Assembly (NCBI RefSeq): GCF_048128805.1
Contig: NC_136000.1
Coordinates: 24,710,049 to 24,774,048 of the forward strand
DNA length: 64,000 bases
Reading direction: 5' to 3'
Source: Centroberyx gerrardi
Taxonomy: Eukaryota > Chordata > Actinopteri > Beryciformes > Berycidae
Shown in pieces: positions 29,737-42,124 of the stretch. The translations under genes were made by a program, and so were the position numbers. The stretch's first letter is position 1. Each line of letters begins with the position of its first letter. Under the pieces are notes generated by a model. That model ran no database searches. It was not told the DNA's origin and saw only the letters and a program-made list of their open reading frames with translations.

Positions 29737-32285
29737 CAGCATTGTCAGATCTTCTCACTTGTGTCTTGGACCCTCTCCTCACAAAACAGGTGCACTAGCG
29801 CTTTTTAGGTGCTCAGGGAGGGTATGCACTAGTGGAGTGCCATAAAGCAACAGTAAATACACAAATGCTCTCACATCCAATCTGAACGGCATCTAGCATC
29901 TCATTGGGGCTAATCCTGTGCATGCATCCTCACAGACGCACCCACACACTCGATCAGCACAAACACACAGAGCCCAGCTCTTGTTGAGGTGCTCCCTCCC
30001 AAGCGCCTAATTAGCATATTAGTTGGCATTCAATCCAACCCACAGATGAAACGGCTTTCCCTTTATAGCTCCATAGCCTTCCAGTTGCGAAGAGTGGCAT
30101 TGTGTAAAGGTGCTCTGCTGAAATGTTTTCTTATTTTCACTGGCAATCATGCTGGTTATTGCATATTGGCCCTTAACACAGTAATACTATGGCATATGTA
30201 AAACATGAAGACCTCTGTGGAGCCTTCAAAGGTAAGCTTTTCATATAGCCAGTCCTTATTTCTCTCCCTTTTTTCATTTTCTTTTTCTGTCACCTTGTCT
30301 ATCTACACAATCTCCATCGCTCACTCATCCCCCCTCTCTCCCACTTCCTCAGGTGACACTCTGCTAGCAATCCGTGCGCCCACCGGCACACAACTAGAGG
30401 TGCCCATACCAGAATCTGTAAGTTGTGTGTGGAGTTTGTGCATATTGTATGTGCCTTTGGTCCAGCTCCTGTAACTATGTCTCATGTCTGGGTGTTTGTG
30501 TGTGTCTGTGTACATGTCTGTGTCCAGGTCCTCAACGGACAGAGGAAATACCAGATCCGTCTGAAGAGTTCTTCTGGTCCCATTGAGGTTCTGCTGGTCA
30601 ATAAGGACCCGTCTAGTCAGTCTCCTGTTGTTCTGCCGGTCCCTCCTCCGGAAGACATCCTCCAGAACCTCCCAGCACCAACACCTACCTCCCAGCCACC
30701 CACCGCTGCCTCCCAGGTCCCCAGAGATACAAGCTTTCTCTATGCAATTAGTACTATTGATGTATTTATCTGTTGGTTAATTTTAAGAGACTGGGTGGTC
30801 CACTCCCAAGTAAGAACGCTGAGAAGGATAGACGGTTCTGGTGGACATTGATCCCAGTTCAGCAGCAGTACTGGAGTGGATCCAGAGGCTGGGGTCTTAA
30901 CCATAAGCACTTCAATTCCATTTTTTCAATTTGCAAGACAGTTGTGTTTGAAATAGTTTTGACAAAGTATGCCAAACCGCCATGGGAAAATGTCGTAAAT
31001 ATTTAAAACATTGTCAGATTTTTGTATTTTGTTAGCCTCAGTACAAATACAATTTTCCTTGTCACGCAATGTAATTTCTAACAAAACATTCTCCCTTTTC
31101 CTTTCCTTCCCCTTTCCACCCCTCAGGCCCCCAGAGCAGCTCCAGTCGCTTCCATAAAACCTGGTCCTGCCACAATAGCAGCAGCCAACCAGACAGCCTC
31201 AACGACAGGTAGGGAGGGACGAAGGCCCAATGAGCTGAAATGTTGTCTTTTTGTTAAATAAAACTTGCACCTTCTTCCAGTCCATGAACATTTTGCTCTA
31301 TCCTGCACAACCGCCATATTTCCCTTCTTATTGTTGTTGCTTCTTACACTAAACAAAATGTCATGACCCCCCCTCGCCCAATAATATGATGCCAGCATTA
31401 TCCTATACAGTAATTCATGTTGATTCGTACTACTTTTATTCCAGAAGTGACGAGCAACACCTCACTCAGCCCAACAACAGATACACCTGCTACAACCCCA
31501 TTGGTTACTCAGCAACTCCAGTCGTCTGCCTCGTTGGATGGATCCGCCTCCTCTTCTATCTCTGCAGTATTTGAACCAATTAAGTCGGATCCCTCTGAAT
31601 GTGAGTGTTGTACTATGTGGGCTCTTTTGATCCTTTTTTCCTGCGAAATACAGCTTGTGGAAACACTTGAAAGAGAATTATTATGTGAACCCAAGTTTTG
31701 TGACTGTACAGCTGAAATGTTTGCTGTGGTTTTCCTCTAGTGCTGGACTTTCCCAAAGAGCTCTCTGAAATGTTTGACCCAACAAAAGGTAAATGGTTCT
31801 AAAATATTTCACAAATCAAATATGTTTCTTTTTTCCAGTGGTTGTGTGATATTTCTACCACCTTCACATTGTCTTCAGTGTCTTGCCGACTGAAGGTTTT
31901 CAAGGCTTCATTCCTCTCTTTACTGTCTCTCTCTCTGGCAGAGATCATGAGTGGAGACCTGTTGGAGGACTTGATGTCATCAGAAGGTGAGTTTGTTTAC
32001 AGACACACTGATGGAGAAGCAGATGATTAAAATAATCTAAATTCATCATGTGTGAAACAAAAAGAGGCTCTTGAATGTGTGTTTTAACCACAGCATGTAT
32101 GCACTTGTACTCATGCCTCTGCTTTTGCTCCGCCCCATCTCTGTTTCTCGGCCTCTCTTCCTCCTCCAGTGTTCTCGCCTCTCCTCCGTCTCTCCCCTCC
32201 GCCCGGCGACCACGACTACATATACAACCTGGATGAGACGGAAGGCCTGTGCGACCTCTTTGACGTCCCAATTCTCAACCTCTGA
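25128..32285 (+). CDS. e2f4: Transcription factor E2F4, complete
   Basis: Eleven exons: 25128-25286, 27317-27426, 29521-29682, 30188-30231, 30353-30417, 30528-30716, 31127-31208, 31445-31600, 31741-31788, 31942-31986 and 32170-32285, giving 391 aa. E2F4 with a DP partner binds E2F sites and recruits p107/p130 to repress cell-cycle genes; it also promotes multiciliogenesis (family knowledge). Seen: winged-helix DNA-binding region from [20 protein letters not shown] to [20 protein letters not shown] and SIQWK; leucine-rich dimerisation and marked-box region ([60 protein letters not shown]); a Ser/Thr/Pro linker; and a C-terminal pocket-binding motif, [20 protein letters not shown]. The long poly-Ser of human E2F4 is reduced. 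A second in-frame ATG (25167, GCCATGG) could be the real start. Intron 3 is AT-AC. Exon 6 ends at an atypical donor (GTCCCC). Confidence 0.97.
26879..26930 (+). other. Weak possible echo of e2f4 exon 2
   Basis: TTTCAGATACCCTCGCC resembles the start of exon 2 (TTCAGGCGGCAGATACCCTGGC) and reads DTLA in one frame before diverging. It lies about 440 bp upstream of the exon. The match is short and could be chance. Confidence 0.25.
27575..27717 (-). repeat. tRNA-derived SINE in e2f4 intron 2
   Basis: On the minus strand there is an A-box-like TGGCTCAGTGGTCTAAGG and a B box GGGTTCGAATCC, followed by a pyrimidine-rich tail (CACTCTCCCTCCCAATATTT, CCTGTC). This is the structure of teleost tRNA SINEs. 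It lacks the features of a functional tRNA. Confidence 0.8.
27746..28312 (-). mobile_element. Internally deleted Tc1-like transposon in e2f4 intron 2
   Basis: Inverted ends CACTCACCGAGCACTTTATT... and ...AATAAAGTGCTTGGTGAGTG lie between TA duplications (27744-27745 and 28313-28314). The minus strand keeps the N-terminal helix-turn-helix of the transposase ([26 protein letters not shown]), then degenerates. The DDE domain is absent at 567 bp total, so it is non-autonomous. Confidence 0.9.
28521..28587 (+). pseudogene. Decayed copy A of e2f4 exon 3
   Basis: One frame reads [15 protein letters not shown] against [17 protein letters not shown] of the functional exon. DNA core: GAGAAATGGCTGACAAGCTT versus GGGAAATCGCTGATAAGCTG. 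It is out of frame at its left end. Confidence 0.8.
28684..28732 (+). pseudogene. Decayed copy B of e2f4 exon 3
   Basis: Reads [15 protein letters not shown] against [15 protein letters not shown]. It is preceded by ATCTGAG, a degraded acceptor, and matches TGTAACACCAGGGAAATCGC closely at the DNA level. Confidence 0.85.
29111..29188 (+). pseudogene. Decayed copy C of e2f4 exon 3, acceptor retained
   Basis: Keeps TGTGTCTCAG, identical to the ten bases before the real exon, then reads [15 protein letters not shown] against [16 protein letters not shown]. If spliced in, it would alter the reading frame of the transcript. Confidence 0.88.
29683..30187 (+). other. Minor-spliceosome (U12-type) AT-AC intron of e2f4
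   Basis: The intron begins ATATCCTT, the U12 donor consensus, and ends AC, with a branch-site-like CCTTAAC 10-20 nt upstream. Only this reading restores the frame (NNSP then [15 protein letters not shown]). U12 introns are established in E2F-family genes. Confidence 0.93.
29701..29732. repeat. (TG)n microsatellite
   Basis: Sixteen TG units just inside the U12 intron. Confidence 0.95.
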
Positions 32286-34620
32286 CCCCTCAGACTGACC
32301 TCAGAGTGGGGAGGGGGGGAGACAGTCACGCGAACACGCTCACCCGCGGTCAGTTTTGCGAGTTTTCCCCCACCGGCGATGGAGGTGAGAAGGGGAGCGG
32401 GGAGGCTGATACCTGATCAGCGTTCAAGGACACCTCCGCCCCGGGCACCGCGAGCTCAGCTTGAGCTCCGTCAGCCAGTCGCGTGTTGTACAGCCTCGTG
32501 AAGAAACAAGCGAGAACAAACCCATTTTACCTACTGCTTTTCCAAGGAAACAAAATTAAGACGAAAACAAATGAACGAGTAATTCTATTTTTGGATTCTT
32601 CTGTATGATAAAGAGCTATGTTTGTCTGTGTGTCTGCTTCCCTGTGAGCGTGTGTAGGCATACTGTGTGTGTCTGTGTGTTTGTGTTTTGTATTGGTTTT
32701 GAACCCTCTCTGTCTCTCTCTGCTATATCACTGAGTTAAATCAAAAGTCTCCAGGAAAAAAAACAAACCCTTTTTCATATCAGGTCAAGATCCACAGCAG
32801 ACTAACGGAGCACCGCCTTTATCACGGCAGTTGCTGACGCATTGGGACATTTCTTGTCCGTTGTTGGCTTAAGCGTGTCCAAACACAGCTGGTTAAATAT
32901 GCACTGTCCTCATGTACATAGAGAGTATATATTTTGTATTACCAGCATACGAGACAATTGTGTAATAATGATCTACACTTGTACTACAGCCGGAGCAATA
33001 GTTAGCAAATAAACAAAGGTACCAGACTCAGAGCAAAGGATGGAAGTGTTTTTCAATCATACTGTATGTATGAAGTGCTTGTTTTATAACCACCTGTGAA
33101 TCTGTGTCCATCAAACCTCTCAGTGTTGGGAGTGCTGTTGTATGTCAGTAGGACACAGAGGGTCTTGGGAAAACCAGTCTTGATTCCCTTGACCAGCACA
33201 TTTGAAGTTAACAAAGGGGTTAACAAACTTTGACGTGAAGAGCCAAGGACCAAAAAGTAACGGGGGCGGGGAGTTTTAGATTTGTTAACAATAGACTTTT
33301 TAGGGTTGTCAACATCGTGCTTGTTAATATGTGTTGTAATGAACGTTCTAAAAATCAAACTAAAAGAAAATGCAAAGGGCCAAAGTTCCCCCTTCAGGCC
33401 CACTTTGGGGTGTTTATAAATGATGTGAGAGCCTGAACTGGTACTCGATGAGCACTTCTGCTCTGAGAGGCTTGATGGAAAGATGGCCCTGCTTTCACTG
33501 TCAGTTCGCCCTCTGAACTTTTGCCCTGTACATTTTTATTGCCGCAACCATTTTGCATCTGAGTTAACATTCGTTTATCATGAGTCCATTGTTCTGACTT
33601 GACTTCAAAGGTATATTATGATTTTTTTTTCTTCCCGCCTACTATTTTTTTCTCTCCTCACTTCAAAACAAATTCTGTGGCACTCATGCAATTCATCTTT
33701 CAGCTATAATATATGTATATGAATAGCGTTTTATTCAATGAATTTGTATGCGCGTATGTAAAAGGAAGTGTATGTATTTCTCATGTATTTTTATTGATGC
33801 AGTGAATATAGTCACCATGTCATGAAGTATGCTAGCGATTTGTAACGCTGCTCGCCTTTGTATATTTGGCATTGTTCCCTATTCAATAGTTACTACTATT
33901 CCCAGTTTCCTTTCCTTTTATGGTATATGAAACACTGCCTACCTACTCATTATAAATTTGATTTCTCCACTCTTTGTCATTCTCTCTCTGCAGGGGACAG
34001 ATGAGTAGCAACTCAGGATGGGTTGCTACTAGTCAGACTGTCAAAGTACCTATGTTGACATTGTTCATCTTTCTATTGTGAATTTTTGCTTTGTTCTGGA
34101 AAAAAAAAAATCACCTTTTGTGTTCTAATGTCCTGTTTCCCCAATCTTCCCCTGGATGATGTGGTGTATGTATGTACTGTGTATATCCCACTCTATTGCT
34201 TGTATAGAATAGCATCTATTTTTTATACCTGCTAGATATATTATTATTGCTACTACTAATTTGGGGCTATACTTCAAAGTATGAGGAATTTATTCATAAA
34301 TCCTTCTGCTTTATCAAAGCATTCTCTCTCATCATTGCACTTTACATCACTCCGGACCGATTGGTTGGTGCTCATCAGCTCTCTGATTGGTAGCAATTCA
34401 TGGTGTCTGGATGGTGTTGTCAGTTGGCTTAATACTTCAATACAGCAGCCAGGGAATTCAACATTGCTGGGTCAAATGCATCCTATCTGTGTACATGGGG
34501 TGTGCGTGTTTGTGTATGAGGCTCAAATCAAACCCACCGACTGGTTTTAACAGGCTCACTATTGCTAAGCTGTAGTTGCATCATCTGAAACAAAATAAAC
34601 ACTTTTGTATTCTTTGTTTA
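32286..34620 (+). other. e2f4 3' UTR and downstream sequence
   Basis: Candidate poly(A) signals are AATAAA at 33008-33013 and at 34594-34599. No coding exons seen. TC- and TG-rich stretches are frequent. Confidence 0.7.
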
Positions 34621-34779
34621 TTGTCTGATTTTCTCAATTTCCTACATGCCTATGTTAGTAAAGCTGTGTCACATTATTGGTGTATAGTGGTGTTTTCCTG
34701 TGGTATAATGCATTCATAATATGCTATTAGATATGTTCTATTTTGCAGAATCTTAAGTGGAGTTCAAATTACATTCGGT

Positions 34780-34890
34780 AGCCATTCGGTGTCTTGCTCA
34801 AGAGCACTTCAGCAGGGCAGATGCTTGCTGATACAGACTGGGGCTCCAGTCCGGGTACCTTCACCACTGGGCCACCCTGCTGCCCCAGCT
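34780..34890. repeat. SINE-like repeat between e2f4 and elmo3
   Basis: Contains TGTCTTGCTCAAGAGCACTT and a GGGGCTCCAGTCCGGG box followed by ACCACTGGGCCACC, a pattern common in teleost tRNA-derived SINEs. The family is not assigned. Confidence 0.5.
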
Positions 34891-35010
34891 GGCTACAGCA
34901 GGCCTAATGTGGGTCGGAATAGTTTTAGTAGTTATCAGTAGTTGGAATATGAGGTCGTGGTTACTGGATATATAATGGAAATCTTGGAGAAAGAAGGAAC
35001 GGCAGGGGGC

Positions 35011-35767
35011 GGCTGTGACCGGCTCTGCCCAACCCGGAACTCCGAGTTAATCAATTACACTTCTTGGAACTTTGGGAGAAGCAGCTTCGTCAGGCTAGAG
35101 ATAATTAGCTAGAATAACACCGGAAATCATGCGACTCTGCCTTCATAATAAAAGCTTTATATTTATCACGTGAAAAAGTCCTTCCGAGTAGTCTATGTTC
35201 AGTGTTTGCAAGTACAAGGCATTTCAGTGGTGGCGTATTCTGGCTGTCTTGACTTGATTATGTCATTGTTTGTATGTTTTTGGCAGCCCAGTATATATGG
35301 CATCTTGCATGAAACACTAGCTATAAGCATACCATCAGCTACAGGGCTATAGCTGATATCATCTTACATAAGCCCATATGGATAGAAATATATGCAATGA
35401 AAAAACAAAACTTGTATTTACAACAGATGCGTCCCTATAATATTCTTTATTTTCCCTCTGGATCTACACGTTCGTCAATAAGGGCTTTATTTTGAAAGTT
35501 CTGACCGGAAGGTCTGCGTGTTATTCTGTCTGACTTGACACTAGCGCCGTGAGCGACTCTAGCCAACCCGGAACTTTTGAGTCGACCAATCACTTCTGGA
35601 AACTTTTCTCCGGTTGTCGAGCAGCTCCAGAGTTTCTCCAAGATCAAATCTCTCCCAGGAATGATTTAGTTATTTTTTGGGGGGAAACAGACTGTTGCAA
35701 ATGTTTCTCGGCCCGACTGCGGCGGTTTCTGCAGGACAGTAGCCCTCGACTTGTCTTTTCAAACCAG
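35011..35767 (+). promoter_or_regulatory. Likely elmo3 promoter and first noncoding exon, with a duplicated block
   Basis: Two related blocks (35011-35090 and 35546-35628) share CCAACCCGGAAC, including an ETS-like CCGGAA core, and CACTTCTTGGAAC/CACTTCTGGAAAC. The second holds GACCAATCAC, an inverted CCAAT box. A splice donor (ACCAG then GTAGGA) at 35767 could join to the acceptor at 39827 before the ATG exon. The exact start is unknown. Confidence 0.45.
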
Positions 35768-36314
35768 GTAGGACGCAGCCGAAGAAAAAGCACTGCAGCT
35801 GACTCTCACATTGCTTGTGGAAACTTATGTCGACTCGTATTTACTAGGCTGTGACAGTAGTCAGCTTCTTTTAAATAAATACTAACAGTTCCGTGACCTT
35901 TATTTGCACTCATGCATTTGCTTATTTTATCTAAAACTGAGACTGGGGGTCGTGCAGCAGAATATTACTGTAGTTACTGTACTACTGTTACCTCTTTGGC
36001 TATCTTATATGTGTAAAACAACATCAGAGTATTGTAACAAACTGGTGTTATTAGGCTACATTTCAGTTTGACGCTTTCATTTTCTCTCTAGAAGTTTTCC
36101 TCAAAAAAAAAAAAAAAAACACTAAAATCTTGTAACATTCCTATAGACACTTACAGTGAGTCTGTGCTACTCAATACGGTGATTTTATTGTGACTTTATG
36201 GTATTTCTTTTTTTTTTCTTTTTTTTTTTATCTCCTACGGTATCACTACAATATTCCTATAATGCTGTAGGAGTGTGATATTTGAAATTTATTATATGTT
36301 CTTTTTCATTAGGG

Positions 36315-36461
36315 CTGTTATTTGTGTGTGCGTGCGTGTGTGTATGTGCGCGCGCGCGCGCGTGTGTGTGGACAACTGCAAGGGACAGTTTGCTTCCTGG
36401 GCACCCAGCAGCAGAATGTGAGGCCTATAGTCCCTGCTGGTACCGATGACAACAGACTTCA

Positions 36462-36494
<33 letters not shown>

Positions 36495-36555
36495 CGGTGC
36501 CCTGTCAGGTTAGGAATTTCAGGCAGCTGAAAGCTTCCCCCTTCACACATCCCCC

Positions 36556-36586
<31 letters not shown>

Positions 36587-36645
36587 AAGGGGGAAGGAGA
36601 GAGAGAGAAAGACAAATAGAGAGGGGGGGGGGGGGGGGGGGGGTC
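36315..36645. repeat. Low-complexity cluster in elmo3 intron 1
   Basis: In order: (GT)n with GCGCGCGCGCGCG (about 36347-36361), (GT)n ending in CGCGCGCG (36460-36496), (GA)n (36555-36580), and a run of about 20 G (36624-36643). Confidence 0.9.
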
Positions 36646-38104
36646 TGTGACTGTGACACACTTCTGAGTCTGCTGTGTAACAAAAGGTCTGGGCGTGCTC
36701 GGTGTGTTGGGTTAGACCACAGAGGCTTAATGAAGCTAACAGCTCATAGAAGAACAGGCACAGACAGCTGCTCAACATGCTGGACATTTGATTCTCTCCA
36801 TCTTTTAAAGTGTAAGTTTTTAAAATTATGACCCCCCTCCCTGTCTAGAGTGTAGTTTGCAGTGTTGCTGTTGTATCTGAGAAGATGAGGGACCAAACCA
36901 GCTGTGTACAGTATATGACAGAGGTGAACTGACTCTAACATGAGTTTGCCTGTGTTGCAGCTGTTAATGTAATAATTTCCTATTAGTGAATGAGAAAATG
37001 TTATTACATTGATGGTAGGTAAACTTTATTACATTAATGGGAAATGTATTATGTGAACAGGATTAGTACGCCATCAGCTCCAAAAGGCTATGTTAATAAT
37101 AGTTAACCGTGTTAATGGGCATTACCACGTTAACAGCTCTGACTGCACTTCTGGTTAAACGCAGACAGACACAGACAGACGGTATAGTTTCAGTTTCCAC
37201 TTATTTCAAGAGACATCACAAACAGACGCAGACAGGTACGGACACAGTCTGACACCCACTTTAGTGGTGAGAGGTGAACCGCTCTCTTCTACCTTATGCT
37301 GAGATAAGAAAAGGAAACATCACGTCTTTAACATTCCTATTCATCAACATCTTTTTCTCCTGAGACTCACAAGGTTGAAGTGTACAACAAAGTCTGTGGT
37401 GGGTTGAGAATACTCTGACTCAAGAAATGCCACAACTTTAGTAATAATCCGACTTGCTTCAGCAAACAAGTGAAAATGTCTTAGAGGAAGGTTTTTATTG
37501 ATTCAACATCTTATTCCCCTTATTTCTCATAGTTATTTCTTGCAACAGGTCATATCACCAGCCAGTGCAGTGAGATGATTTGACGTTGAACGCCGTGAAA
37601 TAAGTTTGACAAGTCTGAATAAAAGTTACAGCCCTCGCTGAGCTTGTTATGCTTTTGCATTGAGGGAACGCACTGAGGCTCAAGGGACTAGATTAAGTTT
37701 ATCCCTCGTCTTGTCGTAACGGAGCGAGAATGTCGGGGCAGGCGGAGTGCTACCCAGTCTTGCGTGAGGCCTGCGGCATGTAGGGACAGGTCATGAACAC
37801 GGAGGAAGAGCGGTGCTTTGTCATCAGCCCGGGGAAACACAGTCTCCTGGAAGTCTTCTGGACTCTTCTGACTGTTTTAGCTCTCAAATCTGACTGATCT
37901 GAGACTAAAGTCTGCTAAAGTCTAGTGTTGTTTTCACCGAGCAGAACTGGTGTGCTCTACATTTGTCTATCAGTCCTTTTTTTCCCTCTCTTTCTGCTGA
38001 ATGATCTCATGCCTGGCTGGGTGTGAGCACAGTTGAAAGCCTGATGTGTGTCTCCTGTGGATAGACTCGACTACAGGAGCTGCGAAGTCTTCGTCTCAGG
38101 AAAC

Positions 38105-38225
38105 CCAAATACATTTACATTCTACCGTTTTACATTTTTGGGCATTTAGCTGCTGCTTGTAATCCAGTGAGTGACTTACAATGAGTGCAATCCTGGTATT
38201 CCTACTGGGGAAGTCAGATATCTTC
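38105..38225. repeat. V-SINE-like repeat in elmo3 intron 1
   Basis: GGCATTTAGCTGCTGCTTGT...GTGACTTACAATGAGTGCAA is a diverged form of the GGCATTTAGCAGACGCT...CGACTTACAA repeat widespread in teleosts. Confidence 0.65.
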
Positions 38226-39348
38226 ACTCATACCCATCAAGTCCCACTTCTTGAATGCATTTCACTGTTCCATACCTGAGAGTGGCTGTTTTGAGAATTC
38301 AAAGTTAGTTCTCCTTTCACTCATCAGAGGGTGCAAATAAATAAATCAACTCAGTTTCATTTTGTGAGGATAGGTCTTCTTCAATGTTTACCACAGTATC
38401 AACCCACCAAGGGAGATAGATTGATTTGCAAGTTCTCAGGCATGGCAAGCTTTTTTTTGCTATAAGAAATTAAAACCATCGTACAGCCCACAGACAGGCG
38501 CGCAGCTTAAAACCCCCCAGGCAGTCTTTGTTATTGCAGAGATATTACCTGCCATTACCAGGAGCTTTTCCTTGAATTCGCTGACTCATAAGCTTCCCTA
38601 GAACAAATCTACTTTCCCCAAATCTCCTCAAGATTAAGGCTGCAACACAGAGTAAGAAATTGTGTTGTTATTTGTTGGCTAAGTAGTGAAGTTGACCTTT
38701 GAAATCAGCACCGTGTCGGCACCTCGGGGCCAAACACGGCTTCCTCGCCATCTAGGCCGCCGAAATGATCCAGAAACAAACTGTGATTGTTTTTGCATCT
38801 TTATGTCAACTGAGATCCTCACGGTTTCAGCTTCCCATCCACAAATAATCCCTTTGAGCTTGTATAATAAATACTTGTGCGTTTGCCTTGGCCCTGACAA
38901 GTCTCAATCAATCCCGCTGTGGAAAGGTTTTTCCTTCTGGCTTTGATGGCGGTCTTTATCAGGAAAGGTGCTGCCTCAGGGGGAGGGATGTGAGAAGACA
39001 GTAATGGTGTGGGGTTGTTTTGACAGGAGTATCACTTTGAAACCTGCAATAAAGTGCGAGAGCTTTCTTTTGAGAGCAGAGTGATTATACAAAGTATCCG
39101 AGAGGCTATACAGGGTTTTTTTTATTAATCACACCGTGCACAAGCAGGCACGAGCTCAGCCTCTTTTCTTTTTGTTTTGTTTTTTCATCATCAGCAGCCC
39201 AGGCGTATGCAGAAGAGTTTAGATCCAACTGTATTGTTTCCATGTGCTGAGAGAGCCAAGGAGACGGACAAGGAAGGGGGGAGGGGAGGGGAGCAAAACA
39301 AGAGCTTCTTCTGTGTCCTCTGGGAACGCTATCTGAAGGCTGAGGAGG

Positions 39349-39350
<2 letters not shown>

Positions 39351-39380
<30 letters not shown>
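39351..39380. repeat. (GT)n microsatellite
   Basis: Uninterrupted GT run ending in GGGCGCGCGC, about 450 bp upstream of the elmo3 ATG exon. Confidence 0.95.
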
Positions 39381-39383
<3 letters not shown>

Positions 39384-39850
39384 CGCGCGCTTGTGTGTAT
39401 GAGCAAGCGTTACACAGTAGGAAAGGGGGTAGTTGAGCAGAAGAGAGAGTGAAAGAATCATAGTGCCAGTTCAGTATCCTGGTCTGCGCTACACAGAAAC
39501 TGTTTGGCCGTCTCAGCTTTACTCACTGCACTGTAAATACACTGCGAAAGAGGAACATGTCCCACAACTTCATTTTGAAAATGATAGTGATAGTGAGTCC
39601 TTCACTAGACAGCTGGGTGGGTAGTTCACTATATTTAAAATCACTAAAGAAAAAAGAAAGAAAGAGAGAAATAAGAGAAATTTAGTGTCGCCTCAAAACA
39701 TTTTTGGGCCTAATTTACCCATAGTTTTTCAGAAACCAGAAGAAGTTAACCCAGTTGTCTTTGAAAGAGAGCCCAGCGCTGATGAGGCGCTTTCTGTTCA
39801 CTCTTCCATCTCCTGTATCTTTTACAGTGAGAGTGTCAAGAGCTGCCAAA

Positions 39851-42057
39851 ATGCCTCAGCAGAAGGACATAGTGAAGATAGCCATCCAGATGCCTGGGGC
39901 GTACCCTCAGCTCATTCAACTGGACCAGGTAACACACACACACACACACACACAGATAAAATTTGTCTTGGTTACATACAGTCTTTGTTGGTGCATTTTC
40001 TCAAACTTTGACCCTGCTGGCCACCGTGCCTCTCTCTGACTGTAAGCCAGTCAAATCAAAGCAGCACAGTGGCTCTGGCTCTACATAGCCTAAAGCTTTA
40101 TCAAATGTTTCACACAGTACCTGGTTCTGTACAGGAAATAGCATTGAAAACAGGTAGGGTGACCTATTTCTTTGGAAAATATATATTTTGTTTTGGCAGG
40201 TGAGCCAAAAGTTACTATAGGACACTGCTCATGTATTTATAGCATATACACTGATGTCCATACTTATGTGTGTGTTTCAAGGTGAAAAACTTACAGGGAC
40301 AAAGACATACTCACATGGACTCTAAGCATTTCAGGTATTATATTGGAAAGCAAGATTGAGGAAGCAGTAAAATTAAGCAGGTCATTTGTGGCTTTGGTTT
40401 TGGGGGCCAATAATCTGACTGACTCTTTGTTTCACTCTGAGCTGTTTCTGTGTCTCGAACAATAACAGACAACATGAGTCTGGTACGCCTTTAGAAGATC
40501 AACGCTAAGGTCAATGCTGAAATGCTGACATCATTTTTGTTACACAGAATATTAGTGCTGTGATGTTTTTGGGAAACTGGGTGGTGAGTGTGCTATAGAA
40601 GGGCGGCTATCCTCACCTCTATACCAGTGTGGTTTGATACAGCTGCTGCAGCGAGAGAGATTTAAATTAGCCTAACAGCGTATCTGCCAAGTGTGAATAT
40701 GATAAGTGTGAATGATGTCAATAGCTTTACATAGTTGGTAGAAGAGAAAGGGTGTGTTTATTTTGTTGTAGTTGTTGCTCACACTGGTACTAGGAAGACT
40801 GTTTGAAGACAAAAAAGGTATTTTGATGCAGCCAACAACTTGATGTCAGTAATGTGAAGGTTGAATAATTTTTTTCTTATTGAGACCCACATTTTGAATC
40901 AAGTAATTGCAGGTCTGTTTGTTGATATTGTTGATATCACTCAATCTCTTCACATCACTCACATCACTTGGGAAGGTTTGATCCCAGAGAATGGCTTTAA
41001 CAGGTACTTCCTGGTTGTCTTGGTAATAGTTTCATGTGTGGACATTACACAGACTCGAACAGTTGGAATAAGCAACACAACTGGAACTGGAAGAGCCACT
41101 TGACATGGTGCTTTTGGTTTTTAATGAGTCCATGTGCTTCAACTAATACGACTTCAAGATTGTATTGCAAAGATCTTAAGCACACCACTACAAATGAGCG
41201 TTAAAGATTGTTGATTTTAATAGAAATGCTAATTTTCTCCTTTTAAAAGTTCTTGTTTTTTAATCCTTTAGTAGTAAAGTGGAGGTAACCATACCGGTAC
41301 ATTACAACAATTCCCGTTGGCCCAGCAGAATCCATCAAAAACTCCTCATTGGCCCGGCTGTATTCACCGTAAACTTGTGATTGGTTGACCTCCTGAGCCA
41401 CCACTAATAACAGGGCAGCCATTGGGTCTACCACAGAACCCGAAGACATTTGATTGGTTGACCGCTGGGCTGACCACTAATGGCAGGATAGCTGAGACTC
41501 AGACATGGAAGTAGTCTGGCTTTTATTTACGTACTAAGAGGGATGCGAGTAGCAAGGGAACATTGTTCAGCAGCAACAGAAAGCGTGGGGGAGCTCTAGG
41601 ATTTCCTTTTCTCAGCAAACTATATTTGCAGCCAAGGAGAATAGCTGTGGTGCTCTGATCCCATAACAGCATATCATTACACAAGTACGTATACAGTCCT
41701 GTAAGAGAAAATACTTTGATAGTAGAGTGTGCTAATTCCTGTTGTTATGACTTGCATGCATGCAGCAGGTGTGGGTTTTTTATGTAATGTGTGTGTGTGT
41801 GTGTGTGTGTTTGTGTCCACATGCGTGTCTGACTGCATCCTATTTTGTTGTGTCTCTGTGCAGAAAAAGCCACTCTCTGCTGTTATAAAGGAGGTCTGTG
41901 ATGGGTAAGTAGATGAAGTGTGTGTGTGTGTGTGTATGTGCGTGCGTGTGTAAGACAGGTTTGTCTGTCTTGCTGCCTCTCTGCTTCTCTGTATGGTAAT
42001 GTTTGGCATGGTTTATTCATTACATCGTATGTAATCCTCTGTATTAGTCAGTTTATA

Positions 42058-42124
<67 letters not shown>

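Noticed and set aside
29610..29845. Val/Cys- and Thr/His-rich open frames here and at many other sites
   Set aside because: They are translations of (GT)n/(CA)n microsatellites with no splice context.
30717..30851. Read-through extension of e2f4 exon 6 to a GTAAGA donor
   Set aside because: It would add about 30 residues with no counterpart in E2F4 proteins; the GTCCCC donor with the duplicated boundary fits the family alignment better.
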